Source of the DNA: Methylococcales bacterium
GTDB taxonomy: Bacteria; Pseudomonadota; Gammaproteobacteria; Methylococcales; Methylomonadaceae
Direction: 5' to 3'
Length of the DNA: 45,302 bases
Assembly (NCBI GenBank): GCA_028688755.1
Contig: JAQTXN010000003.1
Location: 1-45,302, forward strand
A model generated the notes under the pieces. It did not search any database, was not told the DNA's origin, and saw only the letters and a program-made list of their open reading frames with translations. Positions 35,128 to 45,302 of the stretch are shown here, one piece after another (the stretch's first letter is position 1; each line of letters starts with the position of its first letter). Both the position numbers and the translations under genes were made by a program.

Positions 35128-37929
35128 ATGACTACTGATTATAAAAAAACGCTAAATTTACCGAATACAGGTTTTTCGATGAAAGCGAATTTAGCGCAAC
35201 GCGAACCTGAGCAACTCAAAAAATGGCAAACCGCCGATTTGTACGGGCAAATCCGTGAAGTTTCCAAAGACCGTCCAAAATTCGTGCTACACGATGGCCC
35301 GCCGTATGCGAATGGTGAAATTCACATTGGTCACGCGGTTAATAAAGTTTTAAAAGATTTCATCATCAAATCCAAAACACTCAGTGGTTTCGACGCGCCT
35401 TATGTACCCGGTTGGGATTGCCACGGTTTGCCGATTGAATTACAAGTTGAAAAGAAAGTCGGCAAAGCAGGCGTGAAAGTCTCGCCGCAAGTTTTTAGAA
35501 ATGCTTGCCGCGAATATGCCGCGAAACAAGTTGAAATCCAAAAAGAAGCCTTTGTGCGTTTAGGTGTTTTTGGCGATTGGGAAAATCCGTATTTAACGAT
35601 GAATTTTCAATTTGAAGCCGACATTGTGCGTTCACTCGGACGCATTGCCGCAAATGCTCACATTGTCAAAGGTGCAAAACCTGTGCATTGGTGTACGGAT
35701 TGTGGTTCTGCACTTGCCGAAGCAGAAGTGGAATATGAAGACAAACATTCGCCAGCCATCGACGTGCGTTTTGCGGCAGTTGATAGCGCAGACTTTTTGT
35801 TAAATTTCAGTTCGTCACAAGGTCACGGCAAAGTGTCGGTGGTGATTTGGACAACTACGCCGTGGACATTGCCTGCAAACCAAGGCGTGGCGATAAATCC
35901 AGATTTAACCTACGTTTTGGTGCAACATCACGATGAACGTTTAGTAATTGCTCAAGATTTGCTCGAATCGGCGATGCACCGTTATGGCAATTTGAATTAC
36001 ACCGTTTTGGCAGAATGCGAAGGTCGCGCGTTAGAAAATCAGTTATTGCAACATCCATTTTATGACCGCCAAGTACCGATTATTTTAGGCGACCACGTTA
36101 CCACGGATGCAGGAACGGGCGCGGTTCATACTGCACCTGCTCACGGTCAAGAAGATTATGTTGTCGGACGTGTTTATGATTTACCTGTCGATTGTCCAGT
36201 CGGTGGCGATGGTGTGTTTTTGCCAAATGTGGAAATTTTCGCAGGCGAACACGTTTTCAAAGCCAATGCTCACGTTTTAGAAGTGTTGCATGAACGTGGT
36301 AATTTGGTTCACCAACAAACGCTGTTGCACAGTTATCCGCATTGCTGGCGACACCACACGCCGATTATTTTCCGCGCCACGCCGCAATGGTTTATTTCAA
36401 TGAATCAAAATAAATTGCGTGAACAAGCCTTAGCCGAAGTGAAAAAAGTGGCTTGGATTCCTGAATGGGGACAAGCACGAATCGAAACCATGATGGAAAA
36501 TCGCCCTGATTGGTGCATTTCACGTCAACGGACGTGGGGCGTGCCGATTGCGTTTTTTGTGCATAAAGAAACAGGCGAATTGCATCCGAAAACGGCTGAA
36601 TTGATTGAACAAGTCGCGCAAAAAATTGAAAAATCAGGCATTGATGCGTGGTTTGATGCGACAGCCGCTGAATTTTTAGGCGACGAAGCAAGCGATTACG
36701 ACAAAATGACCGACACGTTAGACGTTTGGTTTGATTCAGGCGTAACCCATGCAGCGGTTTTAGAGCGTCGAGGACAATTGCATTTTCCTGCCGATTTATA
36801 TTTAGAAGGTTCAGACCAACATCGTGGTTGGTTTCAATCGTCGCTTTTAGCCTCAACTGCCATGAATGGCGTTGCACCTTATAAAACCGTTTTAACGCAC
36901 GGTTTCACGGTCGATGCGAAAGGCGAAAAAATGTCGAAATCAAAAGGCAACGTCATTCCACCACAATCGGTGATGAAAACATTGGGTGCAGACGTGTTGC
37001 GTTTGTGGATTGCATCGACCGATTATCGCGGTGAAATGCGTGTTTCAGATGAAATTTTAGAACGTACTTCGGACGGTTATCGCCGTTTGCGAAATACGGC
37101 GCGTTTCTTGTTGTCGAATTTAAATGATTTCAATCCTGCTGAAGATTTGGTTGAAACGGCGAAATTATTGCCACTTGATCGTTGGGTGTTAGACCGTGCG
37201 TTTTCGTTGCAAGAAGAAGTCAAAGCCGCTTATGAAACGTATCAATTCCAAACAATTTTCCAAAAAGTGCATCATTTCTGCGTAATCGATTTGGGCAGTT
37301 TTTATCTCGACATCATCAAAGACCGTCAATACACCGCAAAAACCGATGGGCTGGCGCGTCGCTCAACACAAACCGCAATGTTCCACGTTTTAGAAGCGTT
37401 GACTCGTTGGATTGCGCCGATTTTGAGTTATACAGCGGATGAAATTTGGCAACATTTACCCGCTGTTCATCAACGTCCAGCATCGGTATTTTTAACAACT
37501 TGGTATGAAGATTTAGTGTCGTTGGATTCGACAACGGAATTCAATCATGATTTCTGGCAAATCGTGATGGATGTTCGTGCAGAAGTGAGTCAAGCTCTTG
37601 AGCATTCGCGCTCAACAAAAGAAATTGGTTCGTCACTTGGCGCAAATGTAGAACTCGAATGTGACGAAAAAACCTTTGCAACGCTTGATAAATTGGGCGA
37701 CGAATTACGTTTTGTTTTCATTACCTCAGGCGTAAAAATTACTAAACTTAGCGATGCAATAAATTTTCAAGTAAAAATCAAAGTCATACCTTCAACTGCT
37801 CCAAAATGCGTCCGTTGTTGGCATCAACGCGAAGATGTAGGCTCACATTCTGAACATCCTGAATTGTGTGGACGTTGTGTTGAAAATATCGCATTAACTG
37901 GCGAAGGTGAGAAACGTCTTTATGCCTAA
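35128..37929 (+). CDS. ileS: isoleucyl-tRNA synthetase
   Basis: A 933-residue class I synthetase charging tRNA-Ile. The HIGH motif reads HIGH at residues 66-69 ([10 protein letters not shown]) and KMSKS at 601-605 (GEKMSKSKG). The editing CP1 domain is recognised by [20 protein letters not shown] and [16 protein letters not shown]. The C-terminal zinc ribbon has CVRCWHQ and CGRCVEN. Length matches bacterial IleS. The lspA start overlaps the end by 8 bases, the common proteobacterial ileS-lspA pair. A ribosome site is poor (GGA about 10 bases before the ATG). Confidence 0.98.
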   Translation: MTTDYKKTLNLPNTGFSMKANLAQREPEQLKKWQTADLYGQIREVSKDRPKFVLHDGPPYANGEIHIGHAVNKVLKDFIIKSKTLSGFDAPYVPGWDCHGLPIELQVEKKVGKAGVKVSPQVFRNACREYAAKQVEIQKEAFVRLGVFGDWENPYLTMNFQFEADIVRSLGRIAANAHIVKGAKPVHWCTDCGSALAEAEVEYEDKHSPAIDVRFAAVDSADFLLNFSSSQGHGKVSVVIWTTTPWTLPANQGVAINPDLTYVLVQHHDERLVIAQDLLESAMHRYGNLNYTVLAECEGRALENQLLQHPFYDRQVPIILGDHVTTDAGTGAVHTAPAHGQEDYVVGRVYDLPVDCPVGGDGVFLPNVEIFAGEHVFKANAHVLEVLHERGNLVHQQTLLHSYPHCWRHHTPIIFRATPQWFISMNQNKLREQALAEVKKVAWIPEWGQARIETMMENRPDWCISRQRTWGVPIAFFVHKETGELHPKTAELIEQVAQKIEKSGIDAWFDATAAEFLGDEASDYDKMTDTLDVWFDSGVTHAAVLERRGQLHFPADLYLEGSDQHRGWFQSSLLASTAMNGVAPYKTVLTHGFTVDAKGEKMSKSKGNVIPPQSVMKTLGADVLRLWIASTDYRGEMRVSDEILERTSDGYRRLRNTARFLLSNLNDFNPAEDLVETAKLLPLDRWVLDRAFSLQEEVKAAYETYQFQTIFQKVHHFCVIDLGSFYLDIIKDRQYTAKTDGLARRSTQTAMFHVLEALTRWIAPILSYTADEIWQHLPAVHQRPASVFLTTWYEDLVSLDSTTEFNHDFWQIVMDVRAEVSQALEHSRSTKEIGSSLGANVELECDEKTFATLDKLGDELRFVFITSGVKITKLSDAINFQVKIKVIPSTAPKCVRCWHQREDVGSHSEHPELCGRCVENIALTGEGEKRLYA

Positions 37930-38404
37930 GTTTCCCATGTTGAAATGGTTGTGGCTTGCGTTTTTATCGCTCGGTTTAGACCAAGCCAGCAAAATCGCCA
38001 TTGATAAAACGTTTGCGCTTTATGAATCGATTGCGATTGTGCCGTTTTTTAATCTCACTTACGTTCACAACACAGGCGCAGCGTTTAGTTTTCTGAGTGA
38101 AGCAGGTGGTTGGCAACGTTGGTTTTTCGCAGCGTTGGCAATCATCATGAGTACGATTATGACGATTTGGCTCACAAAATTAAAAGAACACGAAACGTTA
38201 CTCGCTGTAGCGTTATCGCTGATTTTAGGTGGCGCGATTGGTAATTTAATTGACCGCCTCGCTTATGGTTATGTAATTGATTTTCTCGATGTCTATTACG
38301 GCACTTATCATTGGCCTGCGTTTAACATTGCCGATTCAGCGATTACGATTGGCGTGGCGTTGATGCTCGTGGATTCGTTTAAGTCTCAGGGAAAAGAGGC
38401 ATGA
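37922..38404 (+). CDS. lspA: lipoprotein signal peptidase II
   Basis: A 160-residue inner-membrane aspartyl protease that removes the signal peptide of diacylglyceryl-prolipoproteins. It has four membrane spans. The catalytic aspartates are in [10 protein letters not shown] and [11 protein letters not shown]; the conserved [10 protein letters not shown] is also present. I chose ATG 37922, which overlaps the ileS stop by 8 bases and follows GGTGAG; a GTG at 37907 would add 5 residues. Its stop overlaps the next ATG (ATGA). Several lipoproteins in this window, such as those at 23251 and 39429, would be its substrates. Confidence 0.96.
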   Translation: MPKFPMLKWLWLAFLSLGLDQASKIAIDKTFALYESIAIVPFFNLTYVHNTGAAFSFLSEAGGWQRWFFAALAIIMSTIMTIWLTKLKEHETLLAVALSLILGGAIGNLIDRLAYGYVIDFLDVYYGTYHWPAFNIADSAITIGVALMLVDSFKSQGKEA

Positions 38405-38937
38405 AATCTCGCGACCGCCGTCACGGTTTAACAGTCGTCAATACAGGCGAAGGCAAAGGCAAATCATCCAGCGCATTCGGCATGGTGTTTCGCGCCGCAG
38501 GTTGGGACATGAATGTTTGCGTAATTCAATTCATCAAAGGGCAATGGCAAACGGGCGAACAAAAAGCCGCCCAACGTTTTGACAATATCGAATGGCACGC
38601 GCTTGGCGACGGTTTTACTTGGGACACCAAAAATCCTGAGCAAGACATTAAAACTAGCCGTGAAATTTGGGAATTTGCCAAAGAGCAGATTTTGTCGGAA
38701 AAGTTTGATGTGGTGTTGCTTGACGAAATAAATTACTGTTGCGGTTACGGTTGGATTTTAGGGCAAGAAGTTGCTGATTTTATTACCCAAGAAAAACCAC
38801 CGTGGTTGCATTTGATTTTGACAGGGCGAAATGCCTCGCCCGAAGTAATTGCCGTTGCGGATACCGTGACCGAAATGACCAAAGTGAAACACGTTTTTGA
38901 AACAGGCGTGAAAGCAGAGCAGGGCATAGATTTTTAA
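38401..38937 (+). CDS. cobO: corrinoid adenosyltransferase (CobO/BtuR)
   Basis: A 178-residue P-loop enzyme that transfers adenosyl from ATP to reduced cobalamin or cobyrinic acid diamide, giving adenosylcobalamin. The P-loop reads NTGEGKGKSSSAFGM at residues 12-26; IQFIKGQW, FDVVLLDEINYC and LILTGRNASPEV are family signatures. It is translationally coupled to lspA (ATGA). No cobalamin riboswitch is seen. It supplies the cofactor that the CarH-like regulator at 13039 would need, although nothing links the two genes physically. Confidence 0.94.
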   Translation: MKSRDRRHGLTVVNTGEGKGKSSSAFGMVFRAAGWDMNVCVIQFIKGQWQTGEQKAAQRFDNIEWHALGDGFTWDTKNPEQDIKTSREIWEFAKEQILSEKFDVVLLDEINYCCGYGWILGQEVADFITQEKPPWLHLILTGRNASPEVIAVADTVTEMTKVKHVFETGVKAEQGIDF

Positions 38938-38957
38938 CACAACAATGAGGAATTGTT

Positions 38958-39350
38958 ATGAGTGAAGAAGTAGAAGTAAAAGAACCGATGAGTCAAACCA
39001 TGAAAATCGTGATTGCCGTGGTGGGCGTTTTTGTTGCAGGCTTTTTACTCGTGGGACAAAGCAAGCAAAAATCGACCGCTGAAATTGAAGCAGAATCGAT
39101 GATTCGTAATTACGCCAACATTCAAGGCATGGCAAATCAAAAATGCCCTGCGGCAGTGGAAGAAGCAACGGGTGAAAAAGTCTTTTTCCCAAGCAAAACC
39201 GAATCTGATAAAGACACCTACATTACCTTATTTTGGGAAGGTGAAAATACAGCAAACGGTGGCTTTAAAAACGCTAGTTGCACATTAAAAGCCTCTTTAG
39301 GCGGAATTTCTGAATTGATTGTTGATGGTAAAACGCTTATCAAAAAATAA
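38958..39350 (+). CDS. small anchored periplasmic protein, unknown
   Basis: A 130-residue protein with an acidic N-terminal tail of about 14 residues, one membrane span (about 16-35, KIVIAVVGVFVAGFLLVGQ), and a periplasmic domain of about 90 residues with two cysteines (QKCPAAVEE and NASCTLKA) that could form a disulfide. I recognise no family. TGAGGA precedes the ATG by about 7 bases. It lies 20 bases after the adenosyltransferase gene and so may belong to the ileS-lspA-cobO transcript. A strong hairpin follows 13 bases after its stop. Confidence 0.75.
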   Translation: MSEEVEVKEPMSQTMKIVIAVVGVFVAGFLLVGQSKQKSTAEIEAESMIRNYANIQGMANQKCPAAVEEATGEKVFFPSKTESDKDTYITLFWEGENTANGGFKNASCTLKASLGGISELIVDGKTLIKK

Positions 39351-39362
39351 AAAATTCGCACT

Positions 39363-39397
39363 TTGAAGCTCGGCATTCTCATGATGTCGAGCTTCAA
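39363..39397. other. intergenic stem-loop
   Basis: A 14-base-pair stem (TTGAAGCTCGGCAT with ATGTCGAGCTTCAA, one G-T wobble) has a 7-base loop. There is no T-run downstream on plus; on minus a T6 run comes only after an 8-base gap. It may attenuate readthrough into, or stabilise the start of, the binding-protein mRNA. Confidence 0.5.
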
Positions 39398-39428
39398 TAC
39401 TGGTTACGATTATTGGAGACGGCGAATC

Positions 39429-40346
39429 ATGTTTAGTATCCAAAATGCTATAAAATTAGGGACGATGTTTGTCCTAACATTACTCATAAGTGCTTGCGAT
39501 AAAACAGAAGAAAGTGCTTATCAGCCCATTTCTAGCTCTCAAAGCCCCAGTTTAATAACGGAATATGTTGTCGCAATTCACCCCTTGCACAATCCACAAA
39601 AATTGATGGAACTCTACAACCCCATTGTGGAATACATGAATAACAACATTCCCAACGCACATTTCAAATTAGAAGCCTCACGCAATTACGACGAATTTGA
39701 GAAAAAACTTTATGCGGGAAATTTCGCGTTTGCCATGCCAAATCCTTATCAAACCGTGCAATCGCTCAAACATGGGTATCACGTTTTTGGCAAAATGGGC
39801 GATGACGATGTTTTTCGAGGCATTATCCTCGTGCGTAAAGACAGTGGCATTCAAAAAGTGACTGACCTCAAAGGCAAAGCGGTTTCCTATCCTTCTGCAA
39901 CCGCGCTCGCCGCAGCGATGATGCCACAATACTATTTACATACGCATGGTATTGACGTTAATCGAGATATTGAAAATCGCTATGTGGGTTCACAAGAATC
40001 TTCCATTATGAATGTGTTGCGTGGTCATGTTGCCGCTGGCGCGACATGGCCTGTGCCGTGGGAGGGTTTTAAAGTGGAACATCCCGATATGGCAAGTGAG
40101 TTAGAAGTAAAATGGCAAACGGAATCGATGCTAAATAATGGCTGGGTCGTTCACAACGATATTCCCAAACCTATTGCTGATAGATTTGCCACATTGCTAT
40201 TTAGCTTACAAGACAGCGAGCAGGGAAGAGCAATGCTCGCGAAATTACCCATTTCACATTTTGAACCTGCAACAGATGAAACCTATCGCCCTGTCCATGA
40301 TTTTTTAGAAAAATTTTCTAAAGCGGTTCGTCCTGTTGATTATTGA
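39429..40346 (+). CDS. PhnD-like substrate-binding lipoprotein
   Basis: A 305-residue lipoprotein; the signal ends in the lipobox LLISAC with Cys at residue 21. The mature part is a PhnD/phosphate-phosphonate-type periplasmic binding protein: [55 protein letters not shown] and [18 protein letters not shown] chose ATG 39429, preceded by GGAGACGG and followed by the signal; the frame opens earlier at 39363. There is no ABC permease or ATPase gene in the window beside it. The next gene, a sensor kinase, begins 14 bases after its stop, so it is probably a ligand-sensing partner, like LuxP for LuxQ or TorT for TorS. Confidence 0.9.
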   Translation: MFSIQNAIKLGTMFVLTLLISACDKTEESAYQPISSSQSPSLITEYVVAIHPLHNPQKLMELYNPIVEYMNNNIPNAHFKLEASRNYDEFEKKLYAGNFAFAMPNPYQTVQSLKHGYHVFGKMGDDDVFRGIILVRKDSGIQKVTDLKGKAVSYPSATALAAAMMPQYYLHTHGIDVNRDIENRYVGSQESSIMNVLRGHVAAGATWPVPWEGFKVEHPDMASELEVKWQTESMLNNGWVVHNDIPKPIADRFATLLFSLQDSEQGRAMLAKLPISHFEPATDETYRPVHDFLEKFSKAVRPVDY

Positions 40347-40360
40347 CTTGCCGAAATCTC

Positions 40361-42973
40361 ATGAACTCAATCCGCTGTATCTTTAGCCAATTAACAGGCG
40401 TTTGGAGTCGTTCCATTCGCCGCCAATTGGCGTGGTCATTTTCACTCGTGTCACTTATCGTCATTTTGGGTGCAGGGTATTTTCTGTTCTCTTTTCAACA
40501 AAATTTTCTTTACACGCAAAATACAAAAAGAGCCTTTGATATAGCTCGAACACTTTCATTTAGCAGTTCATCGTGGGTGTTAGCCAATGATGTGGAAGGT
40601 TTGCAAGAAGTGTTGAAAGGGGCAATGGGAATCACAGACCTTAAATTTGCTGTCGTGATTTCACCAAGCGGCGAAGTGTTAGCGGCAACAAAACCTGAGT
40701 ATATCGGGCAATTTTTCAACGATGAAATTAGTCAAAAATTATTAAGATTACCTAGCAAGCCACAAATTTTGCTCGATGAATACAATCTTATTGATATTGC
40801 CGTCCCCATTGAAGTGAGTAATAACTTTATTGGCTGGGTGCGAGTTGAACTTACGCGAGACACCTCAAATGCGAATTTGCAAAAAATTGCTTTGGCAGGT
40901 TTGGGCATTGCCGTGTTGTTTGTGTTGCTCATTACCGTTATTGCGACAGGATTAGCACGGCGATTAACAAAGGGCTTAGACAAGTTAGCAAAAGTTGCCA
41001 ATGATGCAGAGCATGGGCTTGAATTCAAACGCGAAGAGGTTAAACGTTGCGATGAAATTGGCTTACTTGCGACGCATTTATACCGAATGCTTGATGCGAT
41101 TGAAGAAGGAAAAAAAGCACAGATTGAAAATACGGCAAAATTACGCGCCATATTTGAAACGTTGCATGATTTGGTTTGGCTTAAAAATGCAGATGGCGTT
41201 TATCTGGCGTGTAATCCGATGTTTGAGCGTTTTTTTGGGGCGAAAGAATCTGAAATTGTCGGAAAAACAGATTACGATTTTGTTGACCTTGCATTGGCTG
41301 ATTTGTTTCGTGCCAATGATAACCACGCCATAGCGGCGATGAAATCGGTGATGAACGAAGAATGGGTAACGTTCGCTGACGATGGCACTCGTGCGTTACT
41401 CGAAACCGTTAAAACGCCTATGTATGACGCTGACGGGCATTTGATTGGTGTGCTAGGTATTGGTCGAGACATTACTCAGCGCAAACAAGCTGAAGCCGAA
41501 TTGAAACAACACCGAGATCATCTTGAAAATTTGGTTGAAGAACGAACTGCCGATTTAATCATTGCAAAAGAAGCTGCTGAAGCCGCAAATATCGCTAAAA
41601 GCACGTTTATTGCGACAATGAGTCATGAATTACGCACGCCGTTGAATGCGGTTTTGGGATTTTCAGAACTGATGAGCCGCGATGAAGCCACTACAGAATC
41701 GCAAAAAGAAACACTCGGTATTATCAATCGCAGTGGGGCGCATTTACTGAATATGATTAACGACGTGTTGGATATTTCTAAAATTGAAGCAGGTCGTCTT
41801 GATGTCGATATTCGAGCCTTCGATTTAATCAAATTATTAAACGATATTGGCGAAATGATTAACGTGCGAGCAGCCAGCAAACAGTTAGGTTTTTCTGTAA
41901 ATCTCGCGGCAGATATACAACGTTTCGTTAAATCAGACTGTGGCAAATTGCGGCAAGTGCTTATCAATTTGCTCGGCAATGCGGTTAAATTTACCAAACA
42001 TGGCGAAGTGTCGTTGAATGCTCACACGGAATTCTACTCATCACTTGATACCTTGATGTTGGTAATCGAAGTGACTGATAGCGGCGTAGGCATTCCTGAA
42101 AACAAACTCGAAGAATTGTTCAAACCGTTTGTGCAATTGGTTCAAGAAAATGCCGATGTAAAAGGCACGGGACTAGGTTTGGCGATTTCTAAATCGCTGA
42201 TTGAACTCATGGGCGGGCATATCAGTGTAAGCAGTGTGTTAGGCGAAGGTTCTACATTTAAAATTGAATTGCCTGTTGCTGTAGCAAGCCTTTCTGATAT
42301 TGCGGCAGAAGAAAATTATCGTGACGTTAAAAGTCTTGCGCCAGACCAGCCGAACTGGCGATTACTCGTTGTCGATGACAGTGTAGATAACCGATTATTG
42401 CTCGTTACGATGCTTGCAAATATAGGTTTCCAAGTGCGTGAGGCTGAAAATGGTCAAGAAGCCATTAACGTATTTAAACAATGGCAGCCCGATTTGATTT
42501 GGATGGATATGCGTATGCCCGTCATGGACGGTTATGAATCAACGAGCAACATTCGGCAACTTGCAGGCGGCGACAAAGTGAAAATTATCGCTTTGACTGC
42601 CAGTGCCTTCATCGACCAACATAATGATATTATCAAAGCGGGTTGTGATGCGGTATTGCATAAGCCGTTTCATATTCCTGAAATTTTTGCCGCATTGAGC
42701 AATCAATTGGGCGTTAAATTTATTTACCAAGATGCGCCTGTCACGGCAATATCACCCACTTCAAAACTCACAGCTGACATGATGGCAACGTTACCAGTGG
42801 AATTACGAGAAGAATTAAACGAAGCAACGTTAGCACTTGATACCGATGACATTGAGGCGGTCATTGTGAAAATTCGCATACTGGAACCTGAAATTGCAGA
42901 CAGTTTAGAGGCATTAGCAAAAGGTTATCAATTTGACCAAATTATTCAGCTTATTGAAGCCATGAATGGATAA
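40361..42973 (+). CDS. hybrid sensor histidine kinase (sensor-HAMP-PAS-HK-REC)
   Basis: An 870-residue membrane kinase. TM1 is about residues 22-46 and TM2 about 178-202, enclosing a periplasmic sensor of about 130 residues (Cache-like, with [20 protein letters not shown]). HAMP follows, then a PAS (about 255-375, [20 protein letters not shown]), a coiled linker, the H box [18 protein letters not shown] with His 422, the ATPase with [10 protein letters not shown] and [10 protein letters not shown], and a receiver with phospho-accepting D716 ([12 protein letters not shown]). A C-terminal helical tail of about 65 residues ends [15 protein letters not shown] chose ATG 40361; a TTG at 40343 would add 6 residues. 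Its 3' half is duplicated in the next gene. Confidence 0.93.
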   Translation: MNSIRCIFSQLTGVWSRSIRRQLAWSFSLVSLIVILGAGYFLFSFQQNFLYTQNTKRAFDIARTLSFSSSSWVLANDVEGLQEVLKGAMGITDLKFAVVISPSGEVLAATKPEYIGQFFNDEISQKLLRLPSKPQILLDEYNLIDIAVPIEVSNNFIGWVRVELTRDTSNANLQKIALAGLGIAVLFVLLITVIATGLARRLTKGLDKLAKVANDAEHGLEFKREEVKRCDEIGLLATHLYRMLDAIEEGKKAQIENTAKLRAIFETLHDLVWLKNADGVYLACNPMFERFFGAKESEIVGKTDYDFVDLALADLFRANDNHAIAAMKSVMNEEWVTFADDGTRALLETVKTPMYDADGHLIGVLGIGRDITQRKQAEAELKQHRDHLENLVEERTADLIIAKEAAEAANIAKSTFIATMSHELRTPLNAVLGFSELMSRDEATTESQKETLGIINRSGAHLLNMINDVLDISKIEAGRLDVDIRAFDLIKLLNDIGEMINVRAASKQLGFSVNLAADIQRFVKSDCGKLRQVLINLLGNAVKFTKHGEVSLNAHTEFYSSLDTLMLVIEVTDSGVGIPENKLEELFKPFVQLVQENADVKGTGLGLAISKSLIELMGGHISVSSVLGEGSTFKIELPVAVASLSDIAAEENYRDVKSLAPDQPNWRLLVVDDSVDNRLLLVTMLANIGFQVREAENGQEAINVFKQWQPDLIWMDMRMPVMDGYESTSNIRQLAGGDKVKIIALTASAFIDQHNDIIKAGCDAVLHKPFHIPEIFAALSNQLGVKFIYQDAPVTAISPTSKLTADMMATLPVELREELNEATLALDTDDIEAVIVKIRILEPEIADSLEALAKGYQFDQIIQLIEAMNG

Positions 42974-42978
42974 AAATT

Positions 42979-45302
42979 ATGAACAAAGATTTATCTGCGT
43001 TTACCAACAGCCTAAGACTAACGATGGGGATGTTCATGGTCGTGGCGGTTACGTTTAGTGTTTATGTCTATTCAGAAAAACGAATTGATCGCGCCAATGA
43101 ATTGCGCTTGCAATCTTATCTATTCGCTGACGAATTACGTCAATCTTCGGACGACTTGACACGCATGGTGCGTAGTTATGTGATGACGGGTGATAAAAGC
43201 TATAAACAGCATTATGTAGAAATTATGGACATTCGTGATGGTAAGAAACCGCGTCCTGTCGATTACAACAATATCTATTGGGATTTGGTGTTTTCCGATG
43301 ATGTGCGCCCATCACCGAGCGGTGAATCTATCCCTTTGTTAGAACTTATGCGTGAGATGGGTTTTTCTGAAAAAGAATTTTCCTTGCTTGCACAAGCCAA
43401 AGCGAACTCCGATGCACTCACGAATGCTGAATTTTCGGCAATGGCATTGATTGAATCAACCACCCCTTCTACCGAAGAAAATTTGCACAAAGCATTTGAT
43501 TTACTGTTTGACGAATCTTATCACCGCGCGAAAGCAGAAATCATGCGCCCCATCCACGAGTTTTACCAAATGATGGATGCTCGAACTTTAAAAGCCGTTC
43601 ATTCCTCTGAAAATGTAGCAACGATGGTGCGAATAACACTTATCGCATTTGGTCTTCTTCTCGCTTATACGTTACGACTTTCTTATCGTGCGTTATATAA
43701 AACATTAGGTTGCTCTGTGGGGGAATTAAAACAATTGATTGTTCGTTTGGGCAGTGGCGATTTTTCGTCACCAATTCCTGTTGATAAAAACAAAAAAAAC
43801 AGTGTGTTAAGTTGGTTGTCTGAAACGCAAATCAACCTTTTCCGCATCGATACCGAGCGTAAGCAAGCCGAAATTGAACTCAAAAAATACCACGACAATC
43901 TTGAAAAATTGGTCGAGGAGCGAACGCTTGCACTTTCTGCTGCAAAAGAAGCCGCAGAAGCGGCAAATATCGCTAAAAGTACGTTTATTGCGACGATGAG
44001 TCATGAATTACGCACACCACTTAATGCGATTTTAGGTTTTTCGGAGCTGATGAGTCGCGATGAATTGACTAACGAGGCACAAAAAGACACGCTTAGCATT
44101 ATCAATCGAAGCGGCGCACATCTACTCAGTATGATTAACGACGTGTTAGACATTTCAAAAATTGAAGCAGGGCGACTTGAGGTGGATATTCAAGCGTTTG
44201 ATTTAATCAAGTTACTCAATGAAATTGGTGAAATGATTAACGTACGAGCGCAAAGTAAGCAGTTATTTTTTAGCGTAGAGCTTGCCGCAGACATCCAACG
44301 TTTTGTGAAATCTGACAGTGGCAAATTGCGGCAAGTGTTAATCAATTTACTGGGCAATGCGATTAAATTTACCGAAAAAGGTGAGGTCAGATTACACGCT
44401 TGCACCATGCCATCTGAATCGGTTGATAGATTATTACTGGTGATTGAAATCATTGATAGTGGCGTAGGCATTCCCGCAGATAGGCTCGATGAACTTTTCA
44501 AGCCATTTGTGCAATTGGTTCAAGAAAATGCGGATGTAAAAGGAACAGGCTTAGGTCTCGCTATTTCCAAATCATTGATTGAGCTAATGGGCGGACAAAT
44601 TAGCGTAAGCAGTGTGCTTGGTTTGGGTTCGACATTTAGAATTGAATTGCCTGTTGCACCTGCAACACTTACCGACATTTCTACTGAAGAGAATTATCGC
44701 GCCGTGCAAAGCCTTGCGCCAGCTCAACCAAATTGGCGATTACTCGTCGTTGATGACAGTGTGGATAATCGCTTGTTATTGGTTTCCATGTTAGTTGGCG
44801 TAGGTTTTCAAGTGCGTGAAGCGGAAAATGGTTTAGAAGCCATTGAGGTGTTTAAACAATGGCAACCGCATTTGATTTGGATGGATATGCGAATGCCGAT
44901 TATGGATGGTTACGAAGCGACGGGGAAAATTCGCCAACTTGTCGGCGGTGATAAAGTAAAAATTATTGCGTTAACTGCCAGCGCGTTTGTTGAACAACAT
45001 CGTGACATTGTTAATGCGGGTTGTGATGCCGTGTTGCACAAACCGTTTCATATTCCCGAAATTTTTGCGGCATTAAGTAAGCAGTTAGGCGTTAAATTTA
45101 TTTATGAAAATGCGCCTGTTACTGCCTCATCACCTACGTCGAACATTACAGCTGACATGGTGGCAACATTGCCAGTAGCATTGCAAGAAGAATTACATGA
45201 AGCAACGTTGACACTCGATACCGAAGCAATCGATGCCGTTATTGTGAAAATTCGCGCTCTCGAACCTGAAATGGCGGACAGTTTAGAGGCATTAGCAAAA
45301 GG
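42979..45302 (+). CDS. hybrid sensor histidine kinase, paralogue, truncated by the window end
   Basis: The frame is open from ATG 42979 (5 bases after the previous stop) to the window edge, 774 codons. TM1 is about residues 13-32 and TM2 about 214-235. The periplasmic sensor is unlike that of the previous gene and has RMVRSYVMTGDKSYKQHY, IRDGKKPRPVDYNNIYWDLV and QAKANSDALTNAEFSAM, a pattern I recall from many proteobacterial hybrid kinases. A coiled coil leads to the H box with His 342, the ATPase with [10 protein letters not shown], and a receiver with D636. From 43858 to the end it is colinear with 41480-42924, with no net gaps. It lacks the PAS domain of its neighbour. Confidence 0.92.
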   Translation, partial: MNKDLSAFTNSLRLTMGMFMVVAVTFSVYVYSEKRIDRANELRLQSYLFADELRQSSDDLTRMVRSYVMTGDKSYKQHYVEIMDIRDGKKPRPVDYNNIYWDLVFSDDVRPSPSGESIPLLELMREMGFSEKEFSLLAQAKANSDALTNAEFSAMALIESTTPSTEENLHKAFDLLFDESYHRAKAEIMRPIHEFYQMMDARTLKAVHSSENVATMVRITLIAFGLLLAYTLRLSYRALYKTLGCSVGELKQLIVRLGSGDFSSPIPVDKNKKNSVLSWLSETQINLFRIDTERKQAEIELKKYHDNLEKLVEERTLALSAAKEAAEAANIAKSTFIATMSHELRTPLNAILGFSELMSRDELTNEAQKDTLSIINRSGAHLLSMINDVLDISKIEAGRLEVDIQAFDLIKLLNEIGEMINVRAQSKQLFFSVELAADIQRFVKSDSGKLRQVLINLLGNAIKFTEKGEVRLHACTMPSESVDRLLLVIEIIDSGVGIPADRLDELFKPFVQLVQENADVKGTGLGLAISKSLIELMGGQISVSSVLGLGSTFRIELPVAPATLTDISTEENYRAVQSLAPAQPNWRLLVVDDSVDNRLLLVSMLVGVGFQVREAENGLEAIEVFKQWQPHLIWMDMRMPIMDGYEATGKIRQLVGGDKVKIIALTASAFVEQHRDIVNAGCDAVLHKPFHIPEIFAALSKQLGVKFIYENAPVTASSPTSNITADMVATLPVALQEELHEATLTLDTEAIDAVIVKIRALEPEMADSLEALAK

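Overview
This AT-rich window (roughly 40% GC by eye) is densely packed chromosomal DNA. No gap between genes exceeds about 235 bases, and I see no tRNA, rRNA, CRISPR array, transposase or phage gene. Gene content points to a gammaproteobacterium: sixA, clpS, ygfZ, rsmB, coaD followed by an Allochromatium-type ferredoxin, and an ileS-lspA pair. RegB/RegA, HypC/HypD, a B12-binding MerR regulator and a very large signalling complement suggest a redox-versatile relative of the Beggiatoa/Thiotrichales type. That placement is inference from family resemblance only.

Region 1 (1-4350, plus strand): a possible 36-residue membrane peptide, then sixA, a CHAD-domain gene and a CDF metal transporter, then an ASCH protein and clpS. 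An unrecognised gene follows, bracketed by two almost identical terminators. Region 2 (4374-8606, minus): the RNA helicase deaD and a coupled folA-ygfZ-ctaA operon. Region 3 (8661-12805): an asparaginase (plus) facing a coupled regB-regA-phosphoesterase operon (minus).

Region 4 (13039-21483, plus) is the most distinctive part. It is a tight four-unit operon: a CarH/LitR-like MerR protein with the B12 photoreceptor signature W-x9-EH, a CheB-CheR-PAS fusion, a PAS-PAS-PAS-GGDEF-EAL protein split by a -1 frameshift near 17997, and a REC-PAS-PAS histidine kinase. It reads as a possible light- or B12-dependent circuit feeding methylation and cyclic-di-GMP signalling.

Region 5 (21485-34983, minus): a membrane-embedded MutS-like ATPase, a lipoprotein with TPR-like repeats, a protein with a CheZ-like motif, a ferredoxin, coaD, a chemoreceptor with a zinc-binding CZB domain and a CheR-tether tail, UspA, an outer-membrane-type protein, a methyltransferase, a GT41 (OGT/SPINDLY-like) glycosyltransferase, rsmB, hypD and hypC. 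Region 6 (35128-45302, plus): ileS, lspA and a corrinoid adenosyltransferase (which would make the adenosylcobalamin a CarH-type sensor needs), a small anchored protein, then a PhnD-like binding lipoprotein next to two hybrid histidine kinases. The output halves of those kinases are a tandem duplication at a constant offset of 2378 bases; the second kinase runs off the window.

Signalling dominates: two-component, chemotaxis-like, cyclic-di-GMP and B12-linked regulators fill about half the window. Housekeeping genes sit between them in short, often translationally coupled operons.
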